Shown: positions 34,192 through 42,859 of the stretch, piece by piece
Numbering within the stretch: position 1 is the first letter of the stretch
Layout of the letters: every line of letters begins with the position of its first letter
Assembly (NCBI GenBank): GCA_902633965.1
Contig: CACPID010000002.1
Span: 62,001-126,000, forward strand
Reading direction: 5' to 3'
DNA from: an uncultured Pelagibacteraceae bacterium
Lineage (GTDB): Bacteria; Pseudomonadota; Alphaproteobacteria; Pelagibacterales; Pelagibacteraceae
Length of the DNA: 64,000 bases
Made by a program: the position numbers and the translations under genes
The notes under the pieces: generated by a model
The model's input: only the letters and a program-made list of their open reading frames with translations
What the model was told of the DNA's origin: nothing
Databases searched by the model: none

Positions 34192-35859
34192 ATGGAGTTT
34201 TTAAAATTTATAATTATTTACAGCCTACTTACTATATCAATAATTGGTTATGGATTAATTTTTTCAAAGAAGTTTACACGATACAATAATTTTAAACATG
34301 AAAATATTTCTATAGGATATGTAGGTCTTTTTGGAATTTTTTTTTCAGTAATAATATCTTATTCATCAAATCTTTTTTTTCCACATAATAATTTACACAA
34401 TTTTATTTTTATATTACTTGGAATATTTTTTTTTCTTAGTTTTCATAATGAATTAAAAAAAAAACTAATTTCTAAGTACTTCTTATTTTCTTATATTATA
34501 TCACTATTTGCAATTTTTTACTTTAAAAGCCATGATGATTTTTCATATTATCACTTTAGTTTAATCAATAATATTACTGAGAATAAGATTGAATTTGGAA
34601 TATCTCACTTTGATATAGCTTTTAATCACGTATCCTCATTATTTTATTTTCACTCTTTATTCAAAACTTTATTCACTAATGGTTATTACTATCAAATTGG
34701 ACAATTGAGTATTGTTATTTTCGTAAATACAATCTTGCTTGAAAATATCTTCAAAAAAAATTCCTCGAAATCTTTAAATGTAAGTTTTTTTTTAAACATA
34801 TTTTTATTAATTTTTATTAATATTTTCTTTTACAGATTGGCCGAGCACGGAACTGATAGATCAGCACAAATATTATTTTTTTTAGCTTTTATTTTAATAA
34901 TCAATTTAATCGAAGAAAATAAAAAAAAAAAAAATACTTTTGAATTATTAATTATTATTTTTAGCTTAATAATATCGATCAAATCTTTTTATATATTATA
35001 TTCAGTTTTATTTTTATTAATTTACTTTAAGTTTTTTAAAGTAAAAGATACCTTTGAAATTTTCTCAGTTTTTCCTGTTACTTATCTAGGATTACTAACC
35101 ATATTTCTAATGATTATAAGCAATATAGCTGCTTCTGGATGTATCTTATATCCAATTTCGTTTACATGTTTTGATAGTTTTTTTTGGGGATTTGGAAAAG
35201 ATAAAGTCGTTGGAGCTATGCAATGGTACGAAATATGGTCAAAGGCCGGTGCAACTCCAAATTATAGAGTAGATGATTTTGATGAATATCTTAGAAATTT
35301 TAATTGGATCTCTAACTGGGTTGATAAATATTTTTTTAATAAGTTTTTTGATTTTTTTCTTGGAGTGGTATTTTCAATTATTGTTTTAGGATTATGTTTT
35401 TGGCCAAAAAATATAAGTTTTAAGAATTTTAAAAAATATTTTCCCATATACTTTTTATTAATATTATTATTAATTGAATGGTTTTTAAATCATCCAGCAC
35501 TGCGATATGGAGGGTTCGTTTTAGTTTTTATAATTATGACTTTTCCATTTGCAGTCTTACTTACAAATCAGAAATTCACTTATAAAAAAAAATTTTTTCA
35601 AATTAAGTTATTATTATTAATTATTTTCGTCGTATTTTCTGCGCGAAATGTCAATAGACTTATAAACGAGTATAATGTCTATAATTATAATCTTCTCAAA
35701 AATCCATATTATTTGATTGATAGCAATTTTTATACCATGCAAAAAGCAAAGAAATACTTTTTTAAGGATCCGAGTAAGTGTAAAAAAAATAACTCTTTAC
35801 ATAAAATTAAGTGTAAAAAAATTTTGAACTATAATTTTTACTATAATTCTAAAAATTAA
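34192..35859 (+). CDS. Unidentified polytopic membrane protein (GT-C or Wzy-like candidate)
   Basis: A 555-residue protein with around a dozen membrane helices and a first large loop containing acidic and aromatic residues (FKSHDDFSYYHFSL near residue 112), a layout seen in GT-C glycosyltransferases and in some polymerases. A second soluble loop (about 330-385) is rich in Trp and Asp. I do not recognise the family. Directly after the priming transferase, a role as oligosaccharide polymerase, or as a lipid-linked-sugar-dependent transferase, is a reasonable guess. A run of 14 A (34921-34934) encodes a lysine cluster. Confidence 0.55.
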   Translation: MEFLKFIIIYSLLTISIIGYGLIFSKKFTRYNNFKHENISIGYVGLFGIFFSVIISYSSNLFFPHNNLHNFIFILLGIFFFLSFHNELKKKLISKYFLFSYIISLFAIFYFKSHDDFSYYHFSLINNITENKIEFGISHFDIAFNHVSSLFYFHSLFKTLFTNGYYYQIGQLSIVIFVNTILLENIFKKNSSKSLNVSFFLNIFLLIFINIFFYRLAEHGTDRSAQILFFLAFILIINLIEENKKKKNTFELLIIIFSLIISIKSFYILYSVLFLLIYFKFFKVKDTFEIFSVFPVTYLGLLTIFLMIISNIAASGCILYPISFTCFDSFFWGFGKDKVVGAMQWYEIWSKAGATPNYRVDDFDEYLRNFNWISNWVDKYFFNKFFDFFLGVVFSIIVLGLCFWPKNISFKNFKKYFPIYFLLILLLIEWFLNHPALRYGGFVLVFIIMTFPFAVLLTNQKFTYKKKFFQIKLLLLIIFVVFSARNVNRLINEYNVYNYNLLKNPYYLIDSNFYTMQKAKKYFFKDPSKCKKNNSLHKIKCKKILNYNFYYNSKN

Positions 35860-36603
35860 TTAAATTTTTCTTTTAATCGAGTTTATGGCTAATAATAAAA
35901 GATAATAAATAGATTTAATAAAATTGAATTTTTCATAAATCATGAAAACAGCAAAACCATCAGATAATTTTTGATAAAAGTTAGAAGATAATGAGTTTTT
36001 TGTCTTATTCCATATAACTAGGTTGTGTGGAAAATTATATGCATTTATGTTTTTTTTTGTGAGTTTTAACCATGCAACATAGTCCTCTTTAGTTTTAAGA
36101 GGCGGAAATAGTTCTTCTAAAATAATTTTTTTTTTTAATTGAACAGTTGATAATCCAATTTCATTTGAACCTAGTAAGTCACTGTAATTTAAAACAGATT
36201 TAGAGCTTTTTACTTTAATGGTTTTCTTACTCGAAATTACTTTATCATAATTACAAAATGTAAAATCGTAATTGTTTTCCTGCATAAATTTTGTTTGTCT
36301 TTCTAGTTTATCTGGTAACCAAAAGTCATCAGAGTCTATAAATGCAACTATTTCACCTTCGGCATGCTGAATCCCAACATTTCTTGCAAGACCAGCACCT
36401 AAGTTTTTTTTATTTTTAATAATTTTTATTTTAGGATTATTTTTAAAATCACCCTCTATTATGAATAAATCGTGTAAATTTTCATCATCGTAGACTAAAA
36501 TAATTTCAAAGTCTTTGAAGGATTGGCTTAAAATAGAATTTATACTTTTTTTAACATAATTTATTTTTCTAAAGTAGGGTAATATGATACTAACTAATGG
36601 CAT
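35860..36603 (-). CDS. Glycosyltransferase, GT2 family
   Basis: A 247-residue GT2 enzyme: VSIILPYFRKINYVKKSI at the N-terminus, LGAGLARNVGIQHAEGEIVAF near residue 67, FIDSDDFWLPDKLERQ near 88 containing the DxD metal site, and a KEDYVAWLKL motif near 176 in the acceptor region. It lies alone on the minus strand between two plus-strand genes, beginning immediately at the stop of the membrane protein, and is divergent from the next GT2 gene. Confidence 0.87.
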   Translation of the reverse strand: MPLVSIILPYFRKINYVKKSINSILSQSFKDFEIILVYDDENLHDLFIIEGDFKNNPKIKIIKNKKNLGAGLARNVGIQHAEGEIVAFIDSDDFWLPDKLERQTKFMQENNYDFTFCNYDKVISSKKTIKVKSSKSVLNYSDLLGSNEIGLSTVQLKKKIILEELFPPLKTKEDYVAWLKLTKKNINAYNFPHNLVIWNKTKNSLSSNFYQKLSDGFAVFMIYEKFNFIKSIYYLLLLAINSIKRKI

Positions 36604-36663
36604 TATTTTTATAAGTTAATAATGAAATACTATTATACATCTTAAATATATTAAATAATAATA

Positions 36664-37338
36664 ATGAATGATTTAACTTTAATAATTCCAGCAAAAAAAG
36701 AAGCTGAGTCTCTTCCAATTTTCTTAAAAGAAATAGAGAAATATAAGTGTAAAAAACTTGTTGTTCTTCAGAAAGAAGACTTAGAAACAAAAAAGTCAAT
36801 TGAAAATATAAAAAATATTGAAATTCATGAGCAAAATACAAACGGATATGGAAGTGCTTTAATAGAAGGCATTAATTCTGTTAAAACAGATTATTGTTGT
36901 ATAATAAATGCAGATGGTTCTATGGACCCAAAATATCTAGAAGATATGAAGCAGCAATGTACTAATCTTGATTTTGTTTTTGGCTCAAGGTATCAAAAAC
37001 CAGGTGGAGGTAGTGAAGATGATGATATAGTAACATCAATTGGTAATTTTATATTTACTTTAGCAGGTAACATTTTATTCAATTTAAAAATATCAGATAT
37101 TTTATATACTTTCATTTTAGGAAAAACTTCTTCTTTTAGAAATTTAAATTTAAGTAATTTTGACTTTAGAATTTGCGTTGAAATTCCAATTAAGGCTAAA
37201 TTTAGAAAAATGAATTATATATGTTCACCAAGCTTTGAAAGAGAGAGGATAGGTGGAAAAAAGAAAGTTAATGCATTAAAAGATGGATTGCTTATCCTTT
37301 CTGAAATTGTTAAATATTTTTTGAGACTAAAAAAATAA
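36664..37338 (+). CDS. Glycosyltransferase, GT2 family (DPM1-like)
   Basis: A 224-residue GT2 enzyme with LIIPAKKEAESLPIFL at residues 6-21, GYGSALIEGINS near 61, INADGSMDP near 80 (metal site) and FGSRYQKPGGGSEDD near 103. The set resembles dolichol/undecaprenyl-phosphate mannosyl- or glucosyltransferases, which make lipid-phosphate sugars used by GT-C enzymes such as the membrane protein at 34192. No C-terminal membrane helices. It starts a plus-strand run with gmd and fcl. Confidence 0.82.
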   Translation: MNDLTLIIPAKKEAESLPIFLKEIEKYKCKKLVVLQKEDLETKKSIENIKNIEIHEQNTNGYGSALIEGINSVKTDYCCIINADGSMDPKYLEDMKQQCTNLDFVFGSRYQKPGGGSEDDDIVTSIGNFIFTLAGNILFNLKISDILYTFILGKTSSFRNLNLSNFDFRICVEIPIKAKFRKMNYICSPSFERERIGGKKKVNALKDGLLILSEIVKYFLRLKK

Positions 37339-37347
37339 ATATTTTAA

Positions 37348-38388
37348 ATGAGAAAAGTTGCGTTAATTTTTGGTATTACTGGTCAAGATGGATCATATCT
37401 AGCTGAATTTTTATTGAAAAAAAAATATGTTGTGCATGGTGTAAAAAGAAGATCTTCATCGATTAACACTGGAAGAATTGATCATATTTATCAAGACCCA
37501 CAAATTAAAAAAAGAACTTTTATTTTACATTATGGAGATATTACAGACTCTTTACTAGTAACGAGATTGATTAAAGAAATTAAGCCTGATGAAATTTATA
37601 ATTTAGCTGCCCAATCGCATGTACAAGTATCTTTTGAGTCGCCAGAATATACCGCAAATGCAGATGCTTTAGGAGCACTTAGAATACTTGAAGCAATTAG
37701 ATTTAATAAACTTGAAAAAAAAACAAAATATTATCAAGCAGGTACATCTGAGCTGTACGGAAGAAATGAAAAAACTCCTCAAAATGAAAAAACAAACTTT
37801 CATCCTGCAAGTCCATATGGTGTTGCAAAGCTTTATGCACACTGGATTACAATTAATTATAAAGAGGCTTATAATATATTTGCTTGTAATGGTATTTTAT
37901 TTAATCACGAAAGCCCAAGAAGAGGAGAAACTTTTGTCACACAAAAAATTGTACAAGGTTTATGTAGAATAAAAAAAAAGAGGCAAAAAACTCTATACCT
38001 AGGGAATCTATATGCGAAAAGAGATTGGGGACACGCAAGAGATTATGTTGAGGCGATGTGGCTAATGTTACAACAAAAAAAACCTATTGATTTAGTAATA
38101 TCAACTGGCAAACAATCTAGCGTGAAGAATTTTGTAAACAAAGTTTCAAAAAAGTTAAATATAAAAATATTTTGGAAAGGCAAGGGCTCTTCTGAAAAAG
38201 CAGTTGACCAAAATGGAAAAACTATAGTTGCTTGTGATAAAAATTACTATAGGCCTTTAGAAGTTAATAGCCTCTTAGGAGACTCTAGAAAAGCAAGAAA
38301 AATATTAAATTGGAAACCAAAAACTGGACTCGATGAATTAATTTCTGAGATGGTAAATTTAGAAATGAATAGGTTTGACTTTAAATGA
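37348..38388 (+). CDS. gmd: GDP-mannose 4,6-dehydratase
   Basis: A 346-residue SDR with the highly conserved Gmd features: [15 protein letters not shown] near residue 7, [15 protein letters not shown] near 32 for NADP(H), [17 protein letters not shown] near 90, TSELYG near 133, YGVAK near 157 and [17 protein letters not shown] near 188. It converts GDP-mannose to GDP-4-keto-6-deoxymannose. It is followed with a 4-base overlap by fcl, giving a complete two-step GDP-L-fucose route, provided GDP-mannose is made elsewhere. Confidence 0.96.
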   Translation: MRKVALIFGITGQDGSYLAEFLLKKKYVVHGVKRRSSSINTGRIDHIYQDPQIKKRTFILHYGDITDSLLVTRLIKEIKPDEIYNLAAQSHVQVSFESPEYTANADALGALRILEAIRFNKLEKKTKYYQAGTSELYGRNEKTPQNEKTNFHPASPYGVAKLYAHWITINYKEAYNIFACNGILFNHESPRRGETFVTQKIVQGLCRIKKKRQKTLYLGNLYAKRDWGHARDYVEAMWLMLQQKKPIDLVISTGKQSSVKNFVNKVSKKLNIKIFWKGKGSSEKAVDQNGKTIVACDKNYYRPLEVNSLLGDSRKARKILNWKPKTGLDELISEMVNLEMNRFDFK

Positions 38389-39308
38389 GCATTTTTTTAG
38401 CTGGCCATAAAGGTCTAGTAGGTTCAGCAATTTTAAGAAAGTTAAGAAAAAAAAATTATAAAAAAATAATTACAATTAGCAAAAAAAATCTCGATTTATT
38501 GGATCAAAAAGCAGTTTATAATTTTTTAAAAAAAAAAAAACCAAGAATAGTTATTATTGCAGCAGCAAAAGTTGGTGGTGTTTATCATAACAATACACAT
38601 GGGGCTGATTTTATCTATGAGAATTTGCAAATCCAAAATAATTTAATACATGGAAGTTTTAAAAATCATGTAAAAAGAGTTATTTTTCTTGGATCAAGTT
38701 GCATTTATCCAAAGAAGTCTAAGCAACCCATTAATGAAAAATACTTATTAACTGGAAAATTAGAGGAAACGAATGAACCTTATGCCATTGCAAAAATAGC
38801 AGGTGTAAAAATGTGTGAGGCTTATAACAAACAATATAAAACAAAATATTTAAGTCTCATGCCTACAAATACTTATGGACCAAACGATAATTATGATACT
38901 TATAATTCTCATTTTTTTCCTGCATTAATTAAGAAAGCTCATGAATGTAAAATTAAAAAACAAAAAATATTTAAAGTTTGGGGGAGCGGAAAACCGTTAA
39001 GAGAACTAATTTTTGTAGACGATATAGCTGATGCATGCATTTTTTTTATGAATAAAAATATAAAAGATACAATTATAAATATAGGTAGCGGCAAAGATAT
39101 GAGAATAAGAGATTATGTAAATTTTTTAATAAAAAGATTAAATCTTAAAGTAAAAATAAAATATGATAATAAAAAACCCGACGGTGTTTTTAGGAAAGTT
39201 CTTGACGTGCGTCTTGCTAAAAAATATGGGTGGGAATCCAAGATATCTTTAGAAAAAGGATTTGATATTACATATAAAGATTTTATAAAAAATTATAAAA
39301 AAAAATAA
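38385..39308 (+). CDS. fcl: GDP-L-fucose synthase
   Basis: A 307-residue SDR with [17 protein letters not shown] near residue 4, [15 protein letters not shown] near 103 and [19 protein letters not shown] near 130, all diagnostic of GDP-4-keto-6-deoxymannose 3,5-epimerase/4-reductase. The catalytic Tyr and Lys are in YAIAK. It directly follows gmd and overlaps the following SDR by one base. A run of 13 A (38528-38540) lies near the 5' third of the gene. Confidence 0.95.
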   Translation: MSIFLAGHKGLVGSAILRKLRKKNYKKIITISKKNLDLLDQKAVYNFLKKKKPRIVIIAAAKVGGVYHNNTHGADFIYENLQIQNNLIHGSFKNHVKRVIFLGSSCIYPKKSKQPINEKYLLTGKLEETNEPYAIAKIAGVKMCEAYNKQYKTKYLSLMPTNTYGPNDNYDTYNSHFFPALIKKAHECKIKKQKIFKVWGSGKPLRELIFVDDIADACIFFMNKNIKDTIINIGSGKDMRIRDYVNFLIKRLNLKVKIKYDNKKPDGVFRKVLDVRLAKKYGWESKISLEKGFDITYKDFIKNYKKK

Positions 39309-40189
39309 TGAGAAATATTCTTGTTGTAACAGGTGGTGCTGGATTTGTTGGGTCAAATTTAATAAGTTATTTAATTAAAAAGACTAAATATAAAATTATA
39401 TCTATAGATAATTATAGTTCTGGATCAAAAAAAAACCATTTAAAAAATTCTAGAGTTAAATATATTTTCTCACATACAAAAAATATTTCCCAAATATTAA
39501 AGAAACCAAAAACTATAAAAGCAATTTTTCATTTTGGTGAATTTGCTAGAATCTATCAAAGTTTTTTAAAAATGGATCAATGTTTAGATTCAAATACTGT
39601 AGGTACAAATGCAGTATTTAATTATTGTTTAACTAACAATATAAAACTTGTTTATAGTGCAACGTCAGCTTCTTTAGGTAATCGTGGTAAAGATAAAAAT
39701 CTCTCCCCTTATGCGTTTTCAAAATCACAAAATTTAGAATTACTTGAGAATTTAAAAAAATGGTTCAAGTTTAAATATGAAATAATTTATTTTTATAATG
39801 TTTATGGCCCAGGACAAATAAGCCAAGGGAATATGGCAACAGTAATAGGAATATTTGAAAATTGTTTCAAAAAAAAAAAATATTTACCTGTTGTAAAACC
39901 TGGCACTCAGTCTAGAAGATTTACTCATATTGATGATACAATTAAAATTTGTTATTTTGCTTGGAAAAATAATTTGTGTAGACATTACAGTATTTCCCAT
40001 AGAGAAAGCTATTCTATACTGCAAGTAGCAAAACTTTTTAAAAAAAAAATAAAATTTTTACCTAAAAGATCTGGTGAAAGATATGCATCAGCTTTAACAA
40101 ATATGAATCTCTCAAATCGTGTTTACAAATATTTTGGTAAGAAAAAATTAAGTGACTATATTGAGGATTTTGTTAAAAAATGTCAATAA
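39308..40189 (+). CDS. NAD-dependent epimerase/dehydratase (extended SDR)
   Basis: A 293-residue SDR with VTGGAGFVGSNLISYL near residue 6, DNYSSGSKKNH near 37, SATSASLGNRG near 115 and YAFSK near 134. The DNYSSG segment fits UDP-glucose/NDP-hexose 4-epimerases. It is the last gene of the gmd-fcl unit and ends about 40 bases before the 5S rRNA gene. A run of 12 A lies at 39869-39880. Substrate unknown. Confidence 0.82.
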   Translation: MRNILVVTGGAGFVGSNLISYLIKKTKYKIISIDNYSSGSKKNHLKNSRVKYIFSHTKNISQILKKPKTIKAIFHFGEFARIYQSFLKMDQCLDSNTVGTNAVFNYCLTNNIKLVYSATSASLGNRGKDKNLSPYAFSKSQNLELLENLKKWFKFKYEIIYFYNVYGPGQISQGNMATVIGIFENCFKKKKYLPVVKPGTQSRRFTHIDDTIKICYFAWKNNLCRHYSISHRESYSILQVAKLFKKKIKFLPKRSGERYASALTNMNLSNRVYKYFGKKKLSDYIEDFVKKCQ

Positions 40190-40229
40190 TTTCTTGTTGA
40201 TTTTAAGTTTTTTTTAAATATAAATCTCT

Positions 40230-40347
40230 TGCCTGGTGATTATTGCGAAGGTGTAATACCCGATCCCATTCCGAACTCGGTAGTCAAGCCCTTCTGCGCC
40301 GATGGTACTTTGTCTTAAGACATGGAAGAGTAGGACGTTGCCAGGCT
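40230..40347 (+). rRNA. rrf: 5S ribosomal RNA
   Basis: About 117 bases with the conserved 5S layout: terminal helix formed by GCCTGG (40231-40236) and CCAGGC (40341-40346), the loop A-B segment ending in CGATCCCATTCCGAACTCGG, and GCGCCGATGGTA before the last arm. The gene stands alone: no 16S, 23S or tRNA gene is in the 40 kb to its left, and ribosomal protein L36 lies to its right. Ends are set by the terminal helix and may be off by one or two bases. Downstream only an AT-only hairpin could serve as 3' processing or stop signal. Confidence 0.95.
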
Positions 40348-41122
40348 ATAAAATTATGTTAATAATTTTTGTAATTATATAATCTAAATTAATCTCATTT
40401 TTTTTTTTTAAAAAAAAATCGTATTCAATTTGCATCTTTCTCCTTTTCCAAAATGAAGTAGATATTAAATTTGAGAAGGTTTTATCTAAATTATTATTAT
40501 GTATTCTCTTCATAGTTAATCTTTTTTTTAGTGAAATTAAATCAAATTGCTTTTGGGCAAATAATATTAACTTTATATCTATAGCTAAATAGTTCCAATA
40601 AAAAGGTTTTCCTTCCTTAAAAAATTTATCAAGTATTTCTCTGCTACAAGATATTGTACTTGTTCCAAAAATTTGTGGCCAACTAATTAAAACTTTTTTA
40701 AAAAAAATATTATTTTTGTAGGATTTAATCTTAACCTTTTTTTTTAAAGCTCTTGAAAATAAAGTAGGAACATCTTGAACAATTTTATTTTTAGATTTAC
40801 CAAATATTTTTGATAAATTATTTAACTTTAAATTAGAGAATTTATCATCCCCATCTAAGAGACAAATATATTGTCCTTTAGATTTAAAAAACCCATATTG
40901 AATTTGGTACATTTGATTTAAAACAGGAAATTTTTGAAATTTTTCTTTAATATGAAAATATTTTAATTTTTTTATATATTTATATTTATCTTTCGAAGGT
41001 CTTTTTGAAGTGTCAACAACAATTATCTCATAACTAGAATAATTTTGATTTAAGCAAGTTTTTATACAATCATTCAAAAACTTTGACTGATCATGTGTAT
41101 TAATAATTATACTAAAGTCCAT
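40346..41122 (-). CDS. Glycosyltransferase, GT2 family
   Basis: A 258-residue GT2 enzyme: FSIIINTHDQSKFLNDCI at the N-terminus, SYEIIVVDTSKRPSKDKY near residue 30, and ICLLDGDDKFSNLKL near 85 with the metal-binding acidic motif. Its stop codon lies in the last bases of, or directly beside, the 5S rRNA gene on the other strand, so the two transcripts meet head-on. It is the only glycan gene on the core side of the 5S gene. T12 and A9 tracts sit next to each other near its 3' end (40398-40418). Confidence 0.82.
   Translation of the reverse strand: MDFSIIINTHDQSKFLNDCIKTCLNQNYSSYEIIVVDTSKRPSKDKYKYIKKLKYFHIKEKFQKFPVLNQMYQIQYGFFKSKGQYICLLDGDDKFSNLKLNNLSKIFGKSKNKIVQDVPTLFSRALKKKVKIKSYKNNIFFKKVLISWPQIFGTSTISCSREILDKFFKEGKPFYWNYLAIDIKLILFAQKQFDLISLKKRLTMKRIHNNNLDKTFSNLISTSFWKRRKMQIEYDFFLKKKNEINLDYIITKIINIIL
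40350..40369. terminator. AT-only hairpin directly after 5S rRNA
   Basis: AAAATTAT, a four-base loop GTTA, then ATAATTTT form a perfect 8-bp inverted repeat starting 3 bases after the 5S terminal helix. It is made only of A-T pairs and lacks a clear T-run beyond one base, so it is a weak terminator at best. It also lies within the 3' end of the opposite-strand glycosyltransferase gene. Confidence 0.35.
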
Positions 41123-41169
41123 TTATTAAATTATTCAGTATTTTATATGCTGATGCAACAATTCTTTTA

Positions 41170-41198
41170 TTGACCAAATAAATTTAAATAAGTAAAAG
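41170..41198 (+). promoter_or_regulatory. Possible sigma-70 promoter of rpmJ
   Basis: TTGACC (41170-41175) and TAAAAG (41193-41198) are separated by 17 bases, and would start transcription only a few bases before the rpmJ ATG at 41209, giving a nearly leaderless message. In such AT-rich DNA similar pairs occur by chance, so this is a suggestion only. Confidence 0.3.
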
Positions 41199-41208
41199 AT
41201 CTGAAATT

Positions 41209-41334
41209 ATGAAAATTAAAAGCTCACTAAAATCATTAAAATCTAGAGATCTCAACTCTAAATTAGTAAGAAGAAGAGGGCGTGTTTATATAATTAATAA
41301 AAAAAATCCAAAATATAAAGCAAGACAAAAATAA
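41209..41334 (+). CDS. rpmJ: 50S ribosomal protein L36
   Basis: A 41-residue protein starting [14 protein letters not shown], with the conserved core [23 protein letters not shown] split over residues 20-41. It has no cysteine or zinc-binding motif, so it is the cysteine-free L36 form found in Alphaproteobacteria. It is below usual size cut-offs but identity is clear. Its stop codon abuts the ATG of the next small gene. Confidence 0.93.
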   Translation: MKIKSSLKSLKSRDLNSKLVRRRGRVYIINKKNPKYKARQK

Positions 41335-41445
41335 ATGGATAATGAAAGTCATAAAAAAACTTGGGACACTTTCACCAAATTTGTACTTTGGGGAACTGTA
41401 ATAGTAATTGGTGTATTGGCTCTCATGGCAATTTTTTTGTTGTAA
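41335..41445 (+). CDS. 36-residue aa3-type cytochrome oxidase subunit IV-like peptide
   Basis: The peptide begins MDNESHKKTWDTFTKFV and ends in a single membrane helix (residues about 18-36). The pattern of a short polar head, an aromatic TWDTFTKFVLW segment and one helix matches the small bacterial aa3 oxidase subunit IV family, whose genes often stand just upstream of pntA in Alphaproteobacteria. It begins directly after the rpmJ stop and ends 8 bases before pntA. The assignment rests on pattern and position. Confidence 0.62.
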   Translation: MDNESHKKTWDTFTKFVLWGTVIVIGVLALMAIFLL

Positions 41446-41453
41446 AAAATTAA

Positions 41454-42542
41454 ATGATTGTAGGTTCTATTTCAGAAAATAAAGACTTAGAAAAAAGAAT
41501 TTCGTTGGTACCAGACATAATAAAAAAATACGTCAACCTTGGACTAGAGGTTAATATAGTTAAAGGGTATGGTGATCACATAGGTTTTAGTGATGAGTCC
41601 TTTAAGAATGCTGGTGCTAAAATTCTTTCATCAAAAGAGGAAGTAATGAAGAATTCGAATATCTTAATTCAGTTGGACCTGATTAATGAAAATGATTTTT
41701 CAATTTTAAATGAAGAAAAAATTTTAATTGGCTCTCTAAACTATTCTCAAAATAAGGATAAAATTGAAAAATTAAAATCCAACGGAGTAAATATATTTTC
41801 TTTAGAATTACTTCCAAGAATAACAAGAGCTCAATCAATGGATATTTTATCATCTCAAGCAAACCTAGCAGGTTATAAAGCTGTTATAGAAGCATTTGCT
41901 TTTTTTGAAAAAGCAATCCCGATGATGATGACAGCAGCTGGAACTGTTCCTGCTGCAAAAGTTTTAGTGGTTGGTGCAGGTGTGGCTGGTTTACAGGCTG
42001 TTGCTACAGCAAAAAGAATGGGTGCAGTTGTTTTTGCAACCGATGTAAGAATGGCCTCTAAGGAACAAGTGGAGAGTCTGGGAGGTAAATTTTTAACTGT
42101 AGAAGGATCGGAAAACCTTGAGACAGAGGGCGGTTATGCCAAGGAAGCTTCAGAAGATTTTAAAAAAAAACAGGAAGAACTTTTATCTGAAACTTTGAAA
42201 AAAATTGATATTGTTATTTGTACCGCCTTAATACCCGGAAAAAAAGCCCCAATAATTCTTAAAGAGAGTATGATAGAAAATATGCAATCTGGCTCAGTTA
42301 TTTATGACTTAGCTGCTATTCAAGGTGGAAATACAGCATACACAAAAGTTGATGAAATAATCGACAAAAATGGCGTGAAAATAATGGGAGAAAAAAATAT
42401 ACTTAATAAACTTCCAGTATCATCATCGAATCTTTATGCAAAAAATTTATTTAATTTTGTCTCAAATCTTTATGATAAAGAAAATAAAAAAATTAATATT
42501 AACTTAGAGGATGAAATTATAAAAAATACATTGTTAAAATAA
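41454..42542 (+). CDS. pntA: Proton-translocating NAD(P) transhydrogenase, alpha subunit part 1
   Basis: A 362-residue NAD(H)-binding subunit (domain I). Similarity to alanine dehydrogenase runs through the whole protein: RISLVPDIIKKYVNLGLEV near residue 16, RAQSMDILSSQANLAGYKA near 124 and VLVVGAGVAGLQAVATAKRMGA near 166 for NAD. It lacks membrane helices, since the enzyme is split into three proteins here as in Rhodospirillum. With the next two genes it forms the inner-membrane complex that uses the proton gradient to make NADPH. Confidence 0.95.
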   Translation: MIVGSISENKDLEKRISLVPDIIKKYVNLGLEVNIVKGYGDHIGFSDESFKNAGAKILSSKEEVMKNSNILIQLDLINENDFSILNEEKILIGSLNYSQNKDKIEKLKSNGVNIFSLELLPRITRAQSMDILSSQANLAGYKAVIEAFAFFEKAIPMMMTAAGTVPAAKVLVVGAGVAGLQAVATAKRMGAVVFATDVRMASKEQVESLGGKFLTVEGSENLETEGGYAKEASEDFKKKQEELLSETLKKIDIVICTALIPGKKAPIILKESMIENMQSGSVIYDLAAIQGGNTAYTKVDEIIDKNGVKIMGEKNILNKLPVSSSNLYAKNLFNFVSNLYDKENKKININLEDEIIKNTLLK

Positions 42543-42548
42543 TTTATT

Positions 42549-42857
42549 ATGGAAATAGATCCTTTTATATTCAGATTAAGTATATTTATTCTATCTATAT
42601 TTGTAGGTTATTATGTTGTTTGGAGTGTTACTCCATCACTTCATACTCCTTTAATGTCAGTAACAAATGCTATTTCATCAGTGATAATAGTTGGCGCTAT
42701 AATTGCCTCGTTAGCAGGAAATTCTAAAGAAGTTTTTGATTCAGCCAGTATATTTGGCTACTTGGCTATAATTTTAGCGGCAGTAAATATATTTGGAGGC
42801 TTTTTGGTAACCCAAAGAATGCTAGCAATGTACAAGAAGAAGAAAAAAGATAAATAA
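42549..42857 (+). CDS. pntAB: NAD(P) transhydrogenase, alpha subunit part 2
   Basis: A 102-residue membrane subunit with three helices, including the conserved GYYVVWSVTPSLHTPLMSVTNAIS stretch (split around residues 19-42), and the basic C-terminal end after VTQRMLAMYKKKKK. It corresponds to the N-terminal membrane part of domain II. It lies between the soluble alpha part and beta subunit genes, with 2 to 6 base gaps. Confidence 0.94.
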   Translation: MEIDPFIFRLSIFILSIFVGYYVVWSVTPSLHTPLMSVTNAISSVIIVGAIIASLAGNSKEVFDSASIFGYLAIILAAVNIFGGFLVTQRMLAMYKKKKKDK

Positions 42858-42859
42858 TT

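Noticed and set aside
1-40229. Mobile elements: transposases, integrases, prophage genes or attachment sites
   Set aside because: None was recognised despite clear signs of gene exchange; no tRNA gene or direct repeat at the island side could be identified in this window.
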